A model generated the notes under the pieces. That model was not told the DNA's origin and made no database searches. It saw only the letters and a list, made by a program, of their open reading frames with translations. A stretch of 64,000 nucleotides of DNA from Streptococcus lutetiensis (lineage in GTDB: Bacteria; Bacillota; Bacilli; Lactobacillales; Streptococcaceae): assembly GCF_900475675.1 (NCBI RefSeq), contig NZ_LS483403.1, positions 1,240,001 to 1,304,000 of the forward strand, written 5' to 3'. Position numbers and translations under genes: made by a program. This document shows, piece by piece, positions 36,873 through 46,971 of this stretch (positions are counted from its first letter, which is position 1; each line of letters opens with the position of its first letter).

Positions 36873-39800
36873 TTATTCCACAAGATTTTCAGCATCTTTC
36901 AGCTTAACTGATACGATGCGTGAAATTCCTGATTCTTGCATAGTTACCCCGTAAATGCTGTCAGCGGCTGCCATTGTTCCCTTACGGTGAGTGACAACGA
37001 TGAACTGACTTGATTTATCAAAGCGGTTGAGGTAGTCACCAAAGCGTTTGACATTTGCCTCATCAAGCGCTGCTTCCACCTCATCAAGAATAACAAATGG
37101 GATGGTTTTGACGCGAATGATAGCAAATAGCAAAGCTAAAGCTGATAGAGCTTTTTCGCCACCTGACATCAAATTCAACGATTGAATTTTCTTACCTGGT
37201 GGCTGCACAGAAATCTCAATCCCTGCTATCAGCAAGTCACCTTCTGTCAATGACAAATCGGCAGAACCACCACCAAACATTTGCGTGAAGGTTTGCTTGA
37301 AGGATTCTCGAATAGCGTTAAATGTCACTTGGAAGCGTGATTTCACTTCATCATCCATCTCGTTAATGGTATCAAGTAGAAGATTCTTAGAATGAACCAA
37401 ATCTTCTTTTTGACCGTTTAAGAAAGTCAAACGATTATTGACTTCATCGTATTGAGCAATAGCATCCATATTAATTGGTCCTAATGCCTTGATACGGCGG
37501 CGTAAATCCTGCAGACGTTCACGAGCAATAGCCATATCTTCCACAACCTGACTAGCTTCTTTGGCTTCAGCCAAGGTCATGTGATAATCTTCTGTCAAAT
37601 CATGTGTGAAGCCACGCAAACGTTCAGAGACTTGAGCAACTTGGGCTTCAACTTGGGCTTGTTTGCGGATTAATTCTTCATTTTTTTGATTTTCTTTAGC
37701 AACTTGTTCTTCAAGTTCTTCAAGATTAGCTTCGCAATCTTCAAGTTCAAAACGTAGGCTAACCAAGCGTTCTTCTTCGCTTGCTTTTCTTGTCACAGCT
37801 TCGTCATGTTGTTTTTTCAGAAGTGGCAAGTTTTCAATTTCTTGATCACTCGCATGAAAGGCAAGTAAGTCTTCACATTTTGTCATTTCTGCTTTATTTT
37901 CAGCTAAGCTGATATCAAGACGTGTCTTGTTGGCAGATTCAAATTTGCGTTCGCTGAGAAGTTCACGCTCTTGAAGTTTTGCTTGTGACAAGTCTTGACG
38001 AAGTTGTTCAACTTTTTGCGTAATGGCATTTTTATTTTCTTTGATTTGGTCAATCTCACTTGTCAACTCTTGCTTATGTTCAGCAAGTTTTGTTAACTCA
38101 GCTTCAAAGTGAGCTTTTTGAGATTCCAAATCATTTGAACTGTTATCGGTCTCACTTTCTTGAAGTTGTTTGCAGAGTTGCTTAACATCGTTCAAGCGTT
38201 CCGCCAATTGTTGGTATTCCAATTCAGCTTTTTGTTCCGCAAAGCGAGCTTCTTCACCTTGAGCTTTCAAGCTAGCTAATTCTTCTTTGCTAGCTAGTAA
38301 GGTTTCATGAAGATTTTGAACCAATTTTTCTTGTGTGACTTGTTTTTCTTGAAGCTCATTTAATTCAGCCACAAGATTATCTAATTCTGGTTTGATAAAT
38401 GTGGTGTTATTTTGACGGTTTGCACCACCTGAAAATGACCCACCAGGACGAATCTCAGTACCATCCAAAGCGACCAAACGCACTTGATAATGTAGCGCAC
38501 GCGCAGCTTTATTTGCATTATCGACCGTATCAAAAACAGCTGTCACTCCAAGAAGATTTTGGAAAATATTGTCCAAGCGTTTCTCAAATGACACCAAGTC
38601 ACTTGCCACACCAAGGAAACCTTGGCTAGAAGATAAAATAGCTTGATTTTGTTGTGATAAATGGCGAGCTTTGATAGTCGTCAGTGGCAAGAAAGTGGCA
38701 CGTCCTTGACGATTTTTCTTCAAGAAAGCAATTGAGCGTTTAGCAGCTGCCTCATCTTCAACAATCACATGTTGGCTTGAGCCACCAAGAGCGATTTCAA
38801 GGGCCATTTGATATTTACGGTCAAAACTTAAATGCTCACTCACAGCACCAATGATACCACCAAGTTGGCTAGAAGCTTGCAAGACAGATTTGACACCTGC
38901 GTAGAAATTACTGTGGTTTCTAAGAATAGATTCAAGACTAGACTTACGAGCTTGCTTAGATTTAATGACATCTAATTGGTCAAACATTTTTGTCTGCTCA
39001 GCTTGATAATCTTTTTCAAGTTGACTTGTCTTAGCAAACAACTCCTGATAAGCATCTAGAAGCTCTTTAACTTGTTTACGTGCGGCTTCAAAGCTTTCAA
39101 GAGCATCTTTAGCTTCCGCTTTTAACGCTTCCAAGTTAGCCTGTGTCTGTGCTAATTCTTCAGATTTTGATTCTGATAATTGTTTTTGATTATCAATATC
39201 AGCCTGTGTCATGGTTAGCTTGTTAGACAAATCTGCTTCTTCTTGCATTAAGCTAACAAATTCTTCACGCAATTTTTCAATGACTTGATCTGGGTCAGTC
39301 GAAAAACGGTCTAATTCAGCTTGCAATTTCTGAATTTTGGCTGTAGTTGCAGTCAATTCACCATCTAATTTTGCGAGCTGATTTTCTTTTTGTGCTAATT
39401 CTTCTCGCAAGCTCTCCTGACTAGCCTTAAGCTCAGCCAATTGGCTAGTAGCCGCTTGTTTTTTCTCTTCTTTTTGGCTTGATTCTAAAGCAATCAAGTC
39501 CATTTGGCGTTCAAGGTCAGAAATAGCTTTTGTAATATCTACCAAGCCAGCCTGTTTTGTCGCCATTTCTTCAGACAATTGGTGACGTTTGGTTTTTAAG
39601 GCTTGATTTTGTTTTTCAAATTGCTGACGTTGTTCATAGTAAGCTGACAAGTCTGACTTGATGCTATCCAAATCTTCTTTTAAGCTATCCAAACGTACTT
39701 TATCAGTTTGAATATCTTCTACCAAGACATTTAAATGAAGTTGCTTGCGCTCATCTTCCAAGCCAATAAACTCTTTAGCGACTTTCGCTTGGCGCCCCAA

Positions 39801-40412
39801 AGGTTTCACTTGAGCTTCCAGTTCGTAGATAATGTCATCAAGGCGGTCCAAGTTATCCTGGGTTTGATTGAGCTTAGTTTGTGTTTCTTTTTTACGTGTC
39901 TTGTATTTTAAAACACCTGCAGCTTCTTCAAAAATCGCACGACGTTCTTCTGGTTTACTGTTGAAAATCTCTTCAACGCGACCTTGCGAAATCACTGAGA
40001 AAGAATCGCGCCCAAGACCTGTATCCATAAACAAATCATGAATATCACGCAAACGCACCTTGCGACCATCAATCAAGTACTCACTATCGCCATTTCGGTA
40101 AATATGGCGTTCTACACGAATCGTCTCTTTTGCATCTTTGATAAAGCCATCTGAATTATCTAAGCTAACAACAACTTGAGCGTAGTTCAATGGTTTGCGG
40201 TTTTCAGCTCCAGCAAAAATCACATCTGGCATCTTACCACCACGTAAATTTTTAGCAGAAGATTCCCCAAGTGCCCAACGTAAACTTTCGGTAATGTTAG
40301 ATTTACCAGAACCATTTGGACCTACAACGGCTGTAACTCCCTTATCAAATTCAATTGTCGTCTTGTCTGCAAAGGACTTAAAGCCCTGCATTTCAATTTC
40401 TTTTAAATACAT
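36873..40412 (-). CDS. smc: Chromosome segregation ATPase SMC
   Basis: 1179 residues from ATG 40412 (MYLKEIEMQGFKSFADKT). The frame extends to 40454, but those 14 residues lack family similarity. Walker A is GPNGSGKSNI (about 32). The two coiled-coil arms lie at about 170-500 and 680-1010, and the hinge at about 520-650 (ILRNHSNFYAGVKSVLQASS; GGSFSGGANR). The C-terminal head has signature LMSGGEKALSALALLFA and Walker B FVILDEVEAALDEAN. Length is normal for SMC. Together with ScpAB it compacts and separates chromosomes. Confidence 0.97.
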   Translation of the reverse strand: MYLKEIEMQGFKSFADKTTIEFDKGVTAVVGPNGSGKSNITESLRWALGESSAKNLRGGKMPDVIFAGAENRKPLNYAQVVVSLDNSDGFIKDAKETIRVERHIYRNGDSEYLIDGRKVRLRDIHDLFMDTGLGRDSFSVISQGRVEEIFNSKPEERRAIFEEAAGVLKYKTRKKETQTKLNQTQDNLDRLDDIIYELEAQVKPLGRQAKVAKEFIGLEDERKQLHLNVLVEDIQTDKVRLDSLKEDLDSIKSDLSAYYEQRQQFEKQNQALKTKRHQLSEEMATKQAGLVDITKAISDLERQMDLIALESSQKEEKKQAATSQLAELKASQESLREELAQKENQLAKLDGELTATTAKIQKLQAELDRFSTDPDQVIEKLREEFVSLMQEEADLSNKLTMTQADIDNQKQLSESKSEELAQTQANLEALKAEAKDALESFEAARKQVKELLDAYQELFAKTSQLEKDYQAEQTKMFDQLDVIKSKQARKSSLESILRNHSNFYAGVKSVLQASSQLGGIIGAVSEHLSFDRKYQMALEIALGGSSQHVIVEDEAAAKRSIAFLKKNRQGRATFLPLTTIKARHLSQQNQAILSSSQGFLGVASDLVSFEKRLDNIFQNLLGVTAVFDTVDNANKAARALHYQVRLVALDGTEIRPGGSFSGGANRQNNTTFIKPELDNLVAELNELQEKQVTQEKLVQNLHETLLASKEELASLKAQGEEARFAEQKAELEYQQLAERLNDVKQLCKQLQESETDNSSNDLESQKAHFEAELTKLAEHKQELTSEIDQIKENKNAITQKVEQLRQDLSQAKLQERELLSERKFESANKTRLDISLAENKAEMTKCEDLLAFHASDQEIENLPLLKKQHDEAVTRKASEEERLVSLRFELEDCEANLEELEEQVAKENQKNEELIRKQAQVEAQVAQVSERLRGFTHDLTEDYHMTLAEAKEASQVVEDMAIARERLQDLRRRIKALGPINMDAIAQYDEVNNRLTFLNGQKEDLVHSKNLLLDTINEMDDEVKSRFQVTFNAIRESFKQTFTQMFGGGSADLSLTEGDLLIAGIEISVQPPGKKIQSLNLMSGGEKALSALALLFAIIRVKTIPFVILDEVEAALDEANVKRFGDYLNRFDKSSQFIVVTHRKGTMAAADSIYGVTMQESGISRIVSVKLKDAENLVE

Positions 40413-40426
40413 AAAATGAGAGATGA

Positions 40427-40544
40427 AAAGGCAAAGACCTTCCCGAGCTAACAACTAAGAAGAGCTTTACAGACCTTCTTATCGTCTTCTAGGCTACGTC
40501 AAACACGTATCATATGACCTAGGGCAGGTTGGACATTTGCCTTT
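40427..40544. other. Closed hairpin structure between rnc and smc
   Basis: The 150-base gap contains an outer 9-bp stem AAAGGCAAA/TTTGCCTTT (40427-40435, 40536-40544). It encloses TAAGAAG/CTTCTTA-type and CTAGG/CCTAG helices. No open frame of interest is seen. It could be an RNase III substrate or a small repeat element. The arms are seen directly; function is unknown. Confidence 0.5.
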
Positions 40545-40564
40545 ACGAATTCCTTTCAAACGTC

Positions 40565-41251
40565 TTATTGAAGAGTGGCAAGCGCATTTTTAGCAGCATC
40601 TTGCTCAGCTAATTTCTTAGATTTTCCGATTCCTTTACTTTTAGCTTCGTCATTGACATACACAGTCACTTCAAAGACTTTGGCATGTGCAGGACCAGAT
40701 TCATTTGACACACGATAGTCAATAGTGACATCACCGTGGCCTTGCAATAATTCTTGCAAAGTTGTTTTGTAATCTTTGACACGTTCAAAGTTACCTTTTT
40801 CAACTTGCGGAATCATGACTTGATTCAAAAATTTATTAACCGCCTCAACCCCTTGGTCCATCAAAAGCGCACCAAGAAAGGCTTCAAATAAGTCACCTAA
40901 GATAGTGTCGCGGTTACGTCCACCAGATTTTTCTTCACCATTACCAAGTTTGATGAATTCATCAAAACCACAGTAGCGTGAAAAGCCTGCTAATGATTCT
41001 TCACGAACAATAACAGAACGCATCTTAGATAAATCACCTTCTGGTTTCTTCGGATATTTTTTGAACAAATACTGAGAAATCAAAAGTTGAAGAACCGCGT
41101 CTCCTAAAAATTCCAAGCGTTCATTGTGTGAAATGTTTAGGAGGCGATGTTCATTAGCGTAAGATGTGTGAGTAAATGCAGTTTCAAGTAATGTTTTATC
41201 TTCAAATGCGATACCAAAGTCTCGCTGAAGTTTTGTATCTAAAGCTTGCAT
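40565..41251 (-). CDS. rnc: Ribonuclease III
   Basis: 228 residues from ATG 41251, after GGGAGA; the frame extends upstream to 41287 without support. The signature [20 protein letters not shown] (about 40-60) and the second acidic cluster [16 protein letters not shown] (about 115-130) form the catalytic site. The C-terminal dsRNA-binding domain (about 155-226) ends [17 protein letters not shown]. It processes 30S rRNA precursor and structured mRNAs. Upstream of smc in the conserved order. Confidence 0.97.
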   Translation of the reverse strand: MQALDTKLQRDFGIAFEDKTLLETAFTHTSYANEHRLLNISHNERLEFLGDAVLQLLISQYLFKKYPKKPEGDLSKMRSVIVREESLAGFSRYCGFDEFIKLGNGEEKSGGRNRDTILGDLFEAFLGALLMDQGVEAVNKFLNQVMIPQVEKGNFERVKDYKTTLQELLQGHGDVTIDYRVSNESGPAHAKVFEVTVYVNDEAKSKGIGKSKKLAEQDAAKNALATLQ

Positions 41252-41437
41252 AAATAAATCTCCCTTCAAAAATTGGTCTATTTTCAATCAATTAAGCCTT
41301 TTCCAGACTAGTTTATTTAAAACATTAATTTTCCTTTTATAGACCATTTTATTATACCAGAAAGTTAGAAAAAATGGGAATTCTCGCTAAAATCCCTGTA
41401 ATTCTTTCTATTATAGGCACGTTTTTATGGTAACTAT

Positions 41438-41467
41438 AAAAGCCTAGCGCTTTAGCACTAGGCTTTT
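41438..41467 (-). terminator. Terminator of the vicRKX operon
   Basis: AAAAGCCTAG/CTAGGCTTTT with a ten-base loop, directly after the vicX stop. Near-symmetric, so it may work both ways. Confidence 0.75.
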
Positions 41468-41471
41468 GTTC

Positions 41472-42281
41472 TTATAGACCTGCTAAAGGCATTGCTTCAT
41501 CAGGTGATGTATCAAAAACGGTCATGTCATGACCAACAGCAAAATCGGCTTTCATCAAGTTATTTTCCATAGTCATATGAGCCAATTCTTTGATATTATT
41601 TTCTTTACTCAAGTGACCAAGGTAAATTTTCTTTGTGCGATTGCCGATAGTACGAATCATGGTATCAGCACCATCTTCATTTGACAAGTGACCACGATCA
41701 GATAGAATACGTTGTTTCAAGCTCCATGGATAAGAACCTGCACGCAAAATCTCAACATCATGGTTTGACTCAATCAGATAACCATCAGCATTTTCAATCA
41801 CACCCGCCATTCGGTCACTAACGTAACCCGTATCTGTCAGAACGACAAATGACTTATTATCTTTCATCAAACGGTAAAATTGCGGATCGACAGCATCGTG
41901 ACTGACTCCAAAACTTTCAATATCAATATCACCAAAAGTCAATGTTTTACCACGTTCAAAGACATGTTTTTGCCCAACGTCAAGTTTTCCAATCATGTTG
42001 CGCTCATCAATCATTTGCCAAGTTTTGGCATTGGCATATACATCAAGATTGTATCTGCGAGCCAGCACTCCAACTCCTTTAATATGGTCAGAGTGTTCGT
42101 GCGTAATCAAAATAGCATCCAAATCTTCTGGTTTTCGGTCAATTTCAGCAAGAAGACTGGTAATTTTCTTACCAGTCAAACCTGCATCTATCAAAAGACG
42201 TTTCTGTGGCGTTTCCACATAAAATGAATTTCCAGTTGAACCGGAGGCTAAGACACTGTATTTAAAAGCATTCTCAGACAT
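41472..42281 (-). CDS. vicX: VicX/WalJ metallo-beta-lactamase-fold protein
   Basis: 269 residues. The metallo-beta-lactamase motif THEHSDHIKG (near residue 58) and the downstream VLTDTGYVS and HLSNEDGADTM regions supply metal ligands. In streptococci VicX is the third member of the vicRKX operon; it modulates the essential WalRK-type system. Similar folds include 5'-3' exonucleases, which has led to the suggestion of nuclease activity. It starts immediately after the vicK stop. Confidence 0.95.
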   Translation of the reverse strand: MSENAFKYSVLASGSTGNSFYVETPQKRLLIDAGLTGKKITSLLAEIDRKPEDLDAILITHEHSDHIKGVGVLARRYNLDVYANAKTWQMIDERNMIGKLDVGQKHVFERGKTLTFGDIDIESFGVSHDAVDPQFYRLMKDNKSFVVLTDTGYVSDRMAGVIENADGYLIESNHDVEILRAGSYPWSLKQRILSDRGHLSNEDGADTMIRTIGNRTKKIYLGHLSKENNIKELAHMTMENNLMKADFAVGHDMTVFDTSPDEAMPLAGL

Positions 42282-43634
42282 CTAGTCCTCGTTATCCTCC
42301 CATTCATCATAAATATCAGAATCCTTCTCATACGGAAGAACAATTGTAAATGTTGAGCCCTTACCATAGGTACTTTGAGCCCAAATAAATCCTTTATGTT
42401 GTTTGACAATTTCTTTAGCAATGGCAAGTCCAAGCCCTGAACCACCTTGGGCACGACTTCTAGCCTTATCAACACGGTAGAAACGGTCAAAGATTAACGG
42501 CAAGTCTTTCTTCGGAATACCAAGTCCTTCATCAGAAATCGAAATAATCAACTGAGTTTCAGTTGTCTTCATGCTAACAGTGATTTTACCACCGTCTGGT
42601 GAGTACTTAATGGCATTGTTTAGGATATTATCCAAGACTTGTGTCATCTTATCTGGGTCAATTTCAACCCAGATTGACTTGATTGGATAGTCTCTGACAA
42701 TTTCGTATTGCTTGCCAGCAACCGTGTGTTGACTTTTAATCTGGTCAAAACGATTCAAAATAGACGTCATAAAGGCTGTGAAGTTAGTCATTTCAACTTC
42801 TAATTGCACCGTTTGATTGTCGATTCGAGACAGATTAAGCAAATCAGAAATCATGCGAATCATACGATTGGTTTCATCCAAAGAAACTTTGATGAAACTT
42901 GGTGCAATATCTTCTTTCAAAGCCCCTTCATCCAGTGCTTCAAGATAAGATTTAACCGAAGTCAGTGGCGTACGCAACTCATGACTAACGTTAGAAACGA
43001 ACAAGCGACGTTCGCGGTCTTCTTTTTCTTGTTCCGTTGTATCGTGCAAGACGGCAATCAGACCAGAAATAAATCCACTATCTCTACGATTCAAGGCAAA
43101 TCGAATACGCAAAGTGATAAATTCTCCCGTCTCATCACGACGATTAAGCACAATTTCTGGCGTCTTAGACACCAAATCATGGTAAGAATAATCGCTATCA
43201 TCACCAAGAATGTCAACGATATTCATCCCAAGAGCTTCTTCACGCTCAAGATTTAGTTGCTTTTGAGCGGTCTGGTTAATCATGGTGATATTTCCAGAAC
43301 GGTCAGTCGCTAGCACCCCATCAGTCATGTAAGACAAAATACTTGCCAAACGATTCTTTTCTTGGGCTAGATTTTCTTGAGCTAAACGAAAGACAGTTGA
43401 CAAATCATTTAACTGACCAGCTAACTCTGCTAAATCTCTGTCTTTTTCAATGATAATATCTTCTGTGTATTTTCCTGTAATCAGTTCACGAACCTTACCA
43501 CTTAATCGACGAATATTAACAGACGTTCTATAGTCTCTGATAGCCAAATGAATAAAATAAATGGCTACAAAAGCTAGCAAGAAGAGAATGGCTTGTTCAA
43601 ACAGATATTGATTCTGTACCATTGTATCATTCAT
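42282..43634 (-). CDS. vicK: VicK/WalK sensor histidine kinase
   Basis: 450 residues. A single N-terminal membrane helix ([20 protein letters not shown]) with almost no extracellular part is the streptococcal form of WalK. HAMP-like and PAS domains follow (about 95-200). The HisKA H-box is [20 protein letters not shown] and the ATPase domain has [23 protein letters not shown] and GGSGLGLAI. It controls cell-wall hydrolase genes with VicR. It overlaps vicR by eight bases. Confidence 0.96.
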   Translation of the reverse strand: MNDTMVQNQYLFEQAILFLLAFVAIYFIHLAIRDYRTSVNIRRLSGKVRELITGKYTEDIIIEKDRDLAELAGQLNDLSTVFRLAQENLAQEKNRLASILSYMTDGVLATDRSGNITMINQTAQKQLNLEREEALGMNIVDILGDDSDYSYHDLVSKTPEIVLNRRDETGEFITLRIRFALNRRDSGFISGLIAVLHDTTEQEKEDRERRLFVSNVSHELRTPLTSVKSYLEALDEGALKEDIAPSFIKVSLDETNRMIRMISDLLNLSRIDNQTVQLEVEMTNFTAFMTSILNRFDQIKSQHTVAGKQYEIVRDYPIKSIWVEIDPDKMTQVLDNILNNAIKYSPDGGKITVSMKTTETQLIISISDEGLGIPKKDLPLIFDRFYRVDKARSRAQGGSGLGLAIAKEIVKQHKGFIWAQSTYGKGSTFTIVLPYEKDSDIYDEWEDNED

Positions 43635-44337
43635 AAGACTTCATGTAGTATCCAACACCGCGACGTGTCAAAATGTATTCTGGACGACTCGGAGTGTCTT
43701 CGATTTTTTCACGCAAACGACGAATGGTAACGTCAACTGTGCGGACATCACCAAAGTAATCATAACCCCAAACAGTTTCCAGAAGGTATTCACGCGTCAT
43801 CACTTGTCCCATGTGAGTAGCTAAGTGATGAAGTAATTCAAATTCACGGTGTGTTAATTCGATGTCTTCACCACGTTTTTGAGCAACAAAGGCATCAGGC
43901 AAAATCTTCAAATCGCCGATGGTAATTTCAGAATTTGATGAAGAAGCATTTTCCTCAGCGACGGCTGATTCGATGTTCTCAGTACGACGAAGGTGTGCTT
44001 TGACACGTGCTAACAATTCACGATTTGAGAAAGGTTTTGTAACATAGTCATCTGCACCGATTTCAAGACCGATAACTTTATCGAATTCGCTATCTTTAGC
44101 AGAAAGCATAATAATCGGAATATGACTTGTTTTACGAACTTCTTTTGCAACTTCAAGTCCATCCAATTCTGGCAACATCAAATCCAAGATAATCAAATCA
44201 GGATTTTCTTCTTCAAATTTAGCAATAGCTTCACGACCATCAAAAGCCGTAACAGTTTCATAACCTTCTTTAGTTAAATTAAATTTAATAATATCTGAAA
44301 TTGGTTTTTCATCATCAACAATAAGAATTTTTTTCAT
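43627..44337 (-). CDS. vicR: VicR/WalR essential response regulator
   Basis: 236 residues. The receiver domain has DDEK at 8-11, phosphoacceptor Asp in [12 protein letters not shown] (near 52), and Lys in [18 protein letters not shown] winged-helix OmpR-type domain follows, with [20 protein letters not shown] and [20 protein letters not shown], the characteristic WalR sequence. It is the first gene of the vicRKX operon. A TATAAT -10 lies about 95 bases upstream (ATTATA on plus at 44431-44436). Confidence 0.96.
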   Translation of the reverse strand: MKKILIVDDEKPISDIIKFNLTKEGYETVTAFDGREAIAKFEEENPDLIILDLMLPELDGLEVAKEVRKTSHIPIIMLSAKDSEFDKVIGLEIGADDYVTKPFSNRELLARVKAHLRRTENIESAVAEENASSSNSEITIGDLKILPDAFVAQKRGEDIELTHREFELLHHLATHMGQVMTREYLLETVWGYDYFGDVRTVDVTIRRLREKIEDTPSRPEYILTRRGVGYYMKSYE

Positions 44338-44549
44338 ATATCACCTCTTCAATTCTATGTCAGTAGAATAAAAAATTCTCAAACAACAATTTCTATGTCA
44401 TTTTATTTACAAAAATGACCTCTATCCTTAATTATATCAAAATTCAAGATTAATTGGAAACCTTGGATACTTTTGAAACCAGAACATAACAATTGACCTT
44501 AAAATTCAATCTATTTTCCGTTGTCTCTTATTTAAATTTTCTGAAATAT

Positions 44550-44579
44550 TTGACAGTTAACAAAGCAATGTGGTAAGAT
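44550..44579 (+). promoter_or_regulatory. Promoter of the amino-acid ABC operon
   Basis: -35 TTGACA (44550-44555), 18-base spacer, -10 TAAGAT (44574-44579). The leader then contains CTTGTTAG/CTGACAAG (44592-44599, 44612-44619), a short hairpin fully paired if one G-U is allowed. Confidence 0.6.
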
Positions 44580-44648
44580 AAACTAACCCATCTTGTTAGA
44601 TGTTAGAAAACCTGACAAGAAATTATTATCTTTGAAAAGGAGACAAGT

Positions 44649-45407
44649 GTGGCACTTATTGAATTTAAAAACGTTGAAAAATACTATGGCAACTATCACG
44701 CTCTCAGAAATATTAACCTAGAAATCGAGAAAGGACAGGTTGTTGTTCTTCTTGGCCCATCAGGTTCTGGTAAATCAACTCTTATCCGAACAATGAATGC
44801 ACTCGAATCAATCGAAACAGGTAGCTTAAAGGTTAATGGACACGAATTGGCTAACGCTTCTGCCAAAGATTTGGTTCAACTTCGTAAAGAAGTCGGCATG
44901 GTTTTCCAACATTTTAACCTCTATCCACATAAAACCGTGTTAGAAAATGTAACTTTAGCACCTATTAAAGTCCTTGGAAAATCAAAAGAAGAGGCAGAAC
45001 AAATTGCGGAAAAATTCTTAACTTACGTTAATATGTGGGACCGCAAAGATTCTTACCCAGGTATGCTGTCTGGCGGTCAAAAACAACGTGTAGCAATCGC
45101 TCGTGGTCTAGCGATGCAACCTGAACTTCTACTTTTTGACGAACCAACATCAGCTCTTGACCCAGAAACTATCGGTGATGTACTTGCTGTCATGCAAAAT
45201 CTCGCCAAAGAAGGCATGAACATGGTAGTTGTTACTCACGAAATGGGCTTTGCTCGTGAGGTTGCTGATCGTATTATTTTCATGGCTGAAGGACAAATCC
45301 TCGTTGATACAACAGATGTTCAAGGTTTCTTTGATAATCCTACAGAGCCACGCGCTAAACAATTCTTGAGTAAAGTCATTAACCACACTAGTGATAATGT
45401 CTCTTAA
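44649..45407 (+). CDS. glnQ: Polar amino acid ABC transporter, ATP-binding protein (GlnQ type)
   Basis: 252 residues from GTG 44649, preceded by AAAAGGAG. Walker A is GPSGSGKSTLIRTMNALE, the Q-loop MVFQHFNLYPH, the signature LSGGQKQRVAIARGLA and Walker B LLLFDEPTSALDPE. It belongs to the PAAT family that imports glutamine, glutamate or aspartate. First gene of a four-gene operon with a binding protein and two permeases. Exact amino acid not determined. Confidence 0.93.
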   Translation: MALIEFKNVEKYYGNYHALRNINLEIEKGQVVVLLGPSGSGKSTLIRTMNALESIETGSLKVNGHELANASAKDLVQLRKEVGMVFQHFNLYPHKTVLENVTLAPIKVLGKSKEEAEQIAEKFLTYVNMWDRKDSYPGMLSGGQKQRVAIARGLAMQPELLLFDEPTSALDPETIGDVLAVMQNLAKEGMNMVVVTHEMGFAREVADRIIFMAEGQILVDTTDVQGFFDNPTEPRAKQFLSKVINHTSDNVS

Positions 45408-45423
45408 AAATAAGGAGTCTTTT

Positions 45424-46236
45424 ATGAAGAAAAAAATTTGTTTAGCCGTTCTAGCTATTCTCCCATTGCTCTTTATGAGCTTTTTCACTGCTTCAAAAAC
45501 TTTTGCTGATACATCATCTGAGCAGATTAAAAAAATCCAAGATGCTGGCGTTCTTAAAGTTGGTGTCAAGCAAGACGTTCCAAACTTTGGCTATTATTCA
45601 GCTGATAGTGGTAAATATGAAGGAATGGAAGTTGATTTAGCTAAAAAAATCGCCAAGAAACTCGGTGTGAAAGTTGCCTACACAGCCGTTACTGCTCAAA
45701 CACGTGAGGCACTTCTCGATAATGGACAAATTGATATCCTGATTGCCACTTATACAATCACCGACGAACGTAAAGCTTCATTTGCTATTTCAAATCCTTA
45801 CTATTATGATGAGGTTGGTTTCTTAGTTAATAAAGCCAAAAACTTCAAAACTATTTCAGACCTAGATGGTAAAACCATTGGCGTGGCTCAAGGTTCAACA
45901 ACTAAGGCAGCTATTGAAGAATATGGTAAAGCACATAACTTGACATTTAACTTTGTGCAGCTTGGGTCATACCCAGAACTTGCAATTTCACTTTATGCCA
46001 ACCGTATCAGCGCTTTCTCAGTTGATAAATCAATCTTGACTGGTTATGTCAGCAAAAAAACAGCTATCATTGATGAAGGATTCAATACCCAAGAATACGG
46101 TATTGCAGCTAAAAAATCTAATCAAGGAGTCATTGATTACATCAACGGTTTGTTAACCGATTGGAAAGCTGATGGTAGCCTGCAAAAACTTTACGATAAA
46201 TATGATTTAAAACCTGCAAAAGCAGAAAATAATTAA
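45424..46236 (+). CDS. glnH: Amino acid ABC transporter substrate-binding protein (GlnH type)
   Basis: 270 residues from ATG 45424 after AAGGAG. The frame's earlier ATG at 45391 lies inside glnQ. A signal peptide (KKKICLAVLAILPLLFMSFF) ends in a TFADTSS-like Ala-X cleavage site. It lacks a lipobox cysteine, unusual for a Gram-positive solute-binding protein, so it may be released or remain N-terminally anchored. The periplasmic-binding fold follows, with GVLKVGVKQDVPNFGYYSAD, EGMEVDLAKKIAKKLG and DILIATYTITDERK. Confidence 0.92.
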   Translation: MKKKICLAVLAILPLLFMSFFTASKTFADTSSEQIKKIQDAGVLKVGVKQDVPNFGYYSADSGKYEGMEVDLAKKIAKKLGVKVAYTAVTAQTREALLDNGQIDILIATYTITDERKASFAISNPYYYDEVGFLVNKAKNFKTISDLDGKTIGVAQGSTTKAAIEEYGKAHNLTFNFVQLGSYPELAISLYANRISAFSVDKSILTGYVSKKTAIIDEGFNTQEYGIAAKKSNQGVIDYINGLLTDWKADGSLQKLYDKYDLKPAKAENN

Positions 46237-46251
46237 GAGAGGAGAATTGAC

Positions 46252-46959
46252 ATGTTTTTATTAACAACCGCTGCCGCGAGTCCATTTGCCCTCTCACGTT
46301 GGGCAGATTTCTTTGCCAACTTTGGTGAATTTGCTAAGGGCTTCCTATATACTTTAGGGATGTCTTTCTGTGCTTTGCTTTTAGCCTTTGTACTCGGAGT
46401 TATTTTCGGGGCTATGTCATCATCAAAAAGTAAAGTCTTAAAAGCTATCGCTCGTGTCTATGTGGAAGTCTTTCAAAATACCCCACTTTTGGTACAATTT
46501 GTTTTCGTTTATTATGGTCTTGCCATTATGACTAATGGGCTTGTCATGATTTCGACATTCTTTACAGCAGTCCTTTGTGTGGGTATTTATCACGGGGCTT
46601 ACATCGCCGAAGTTATTCGTTCAGGTATCGAAGCAGTTCCAAAAGGGCAAACAGAAGCCGCGCTATCACAAGGATTCACTTATAGTCAAACCATGAGTTT
46701 GATTATCCTTCCACAAGCTGTGCGAACTATCTTGCCACCACTGACTAACCAAGTGGTTAACTTGATTAAAAACACTTCTACTGTTGCCATCATTTCAGGA
46801 GCAGATATCATGTTCACAGCCAAAGCTTGGGCTTACGAAACAACCAACTATATTCCTGCATTTGCTGGTGCAGCACTCCTTTACTTCATCATGTGCTTCC
46901 CACTAGCAACTTGGGCGCGCCACAAAGAAGAAGCAAACAAAAAATCATATTCACTTTAG
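46252..46959 (+). CDS. glnM: Amino acid ABC transporter permease (GlnM type)
   Basis: 235 residues, about five hydrophobic helices. FLYTLGMSFCALLLAFVLGV starts the HisM-type domain, YVEVFQNTPLLVQFVFVYYG is the typical second helix region, and the EAA loop reads SGIEAVPKGQTEAALSQGF. A GAGGAG ribosome site lies upstream. It forms a heterodimer with the following permease. Confidence 0.92.
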   Translation: MFLLTTAAASPFALSRWADFFANFGEFAKGFLYTLGMSFCALLLAFVLGVIFGAMSSSKSKVLKAIARVYVEVFQNTPLLVQFVFVYYGLAIMTNGLVMISTFFTAVLCVGIYHGAYIAEVIRSGIEAVPKGQTEAALSQGFTYSQTMSLIILPQAVRTILPPLTNQVVNLIKNTSTVAIISGADIMFTAKAWAYETTNYIPAFAGAALLYFIMCFPLATWARHKEEANKKSYSL

Positions 46960-46971
46960 GAGGAGAATTAA

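Noticed and set aside
44583..44619. Riboswitch in the leader of the amino-acid ABC operon
   Set aside because: Only a short hairpin with a possible competing pairing is visible, and no known riboswitch core is seen. The leader between promoter and start is about 65 bases, too short for most classes.
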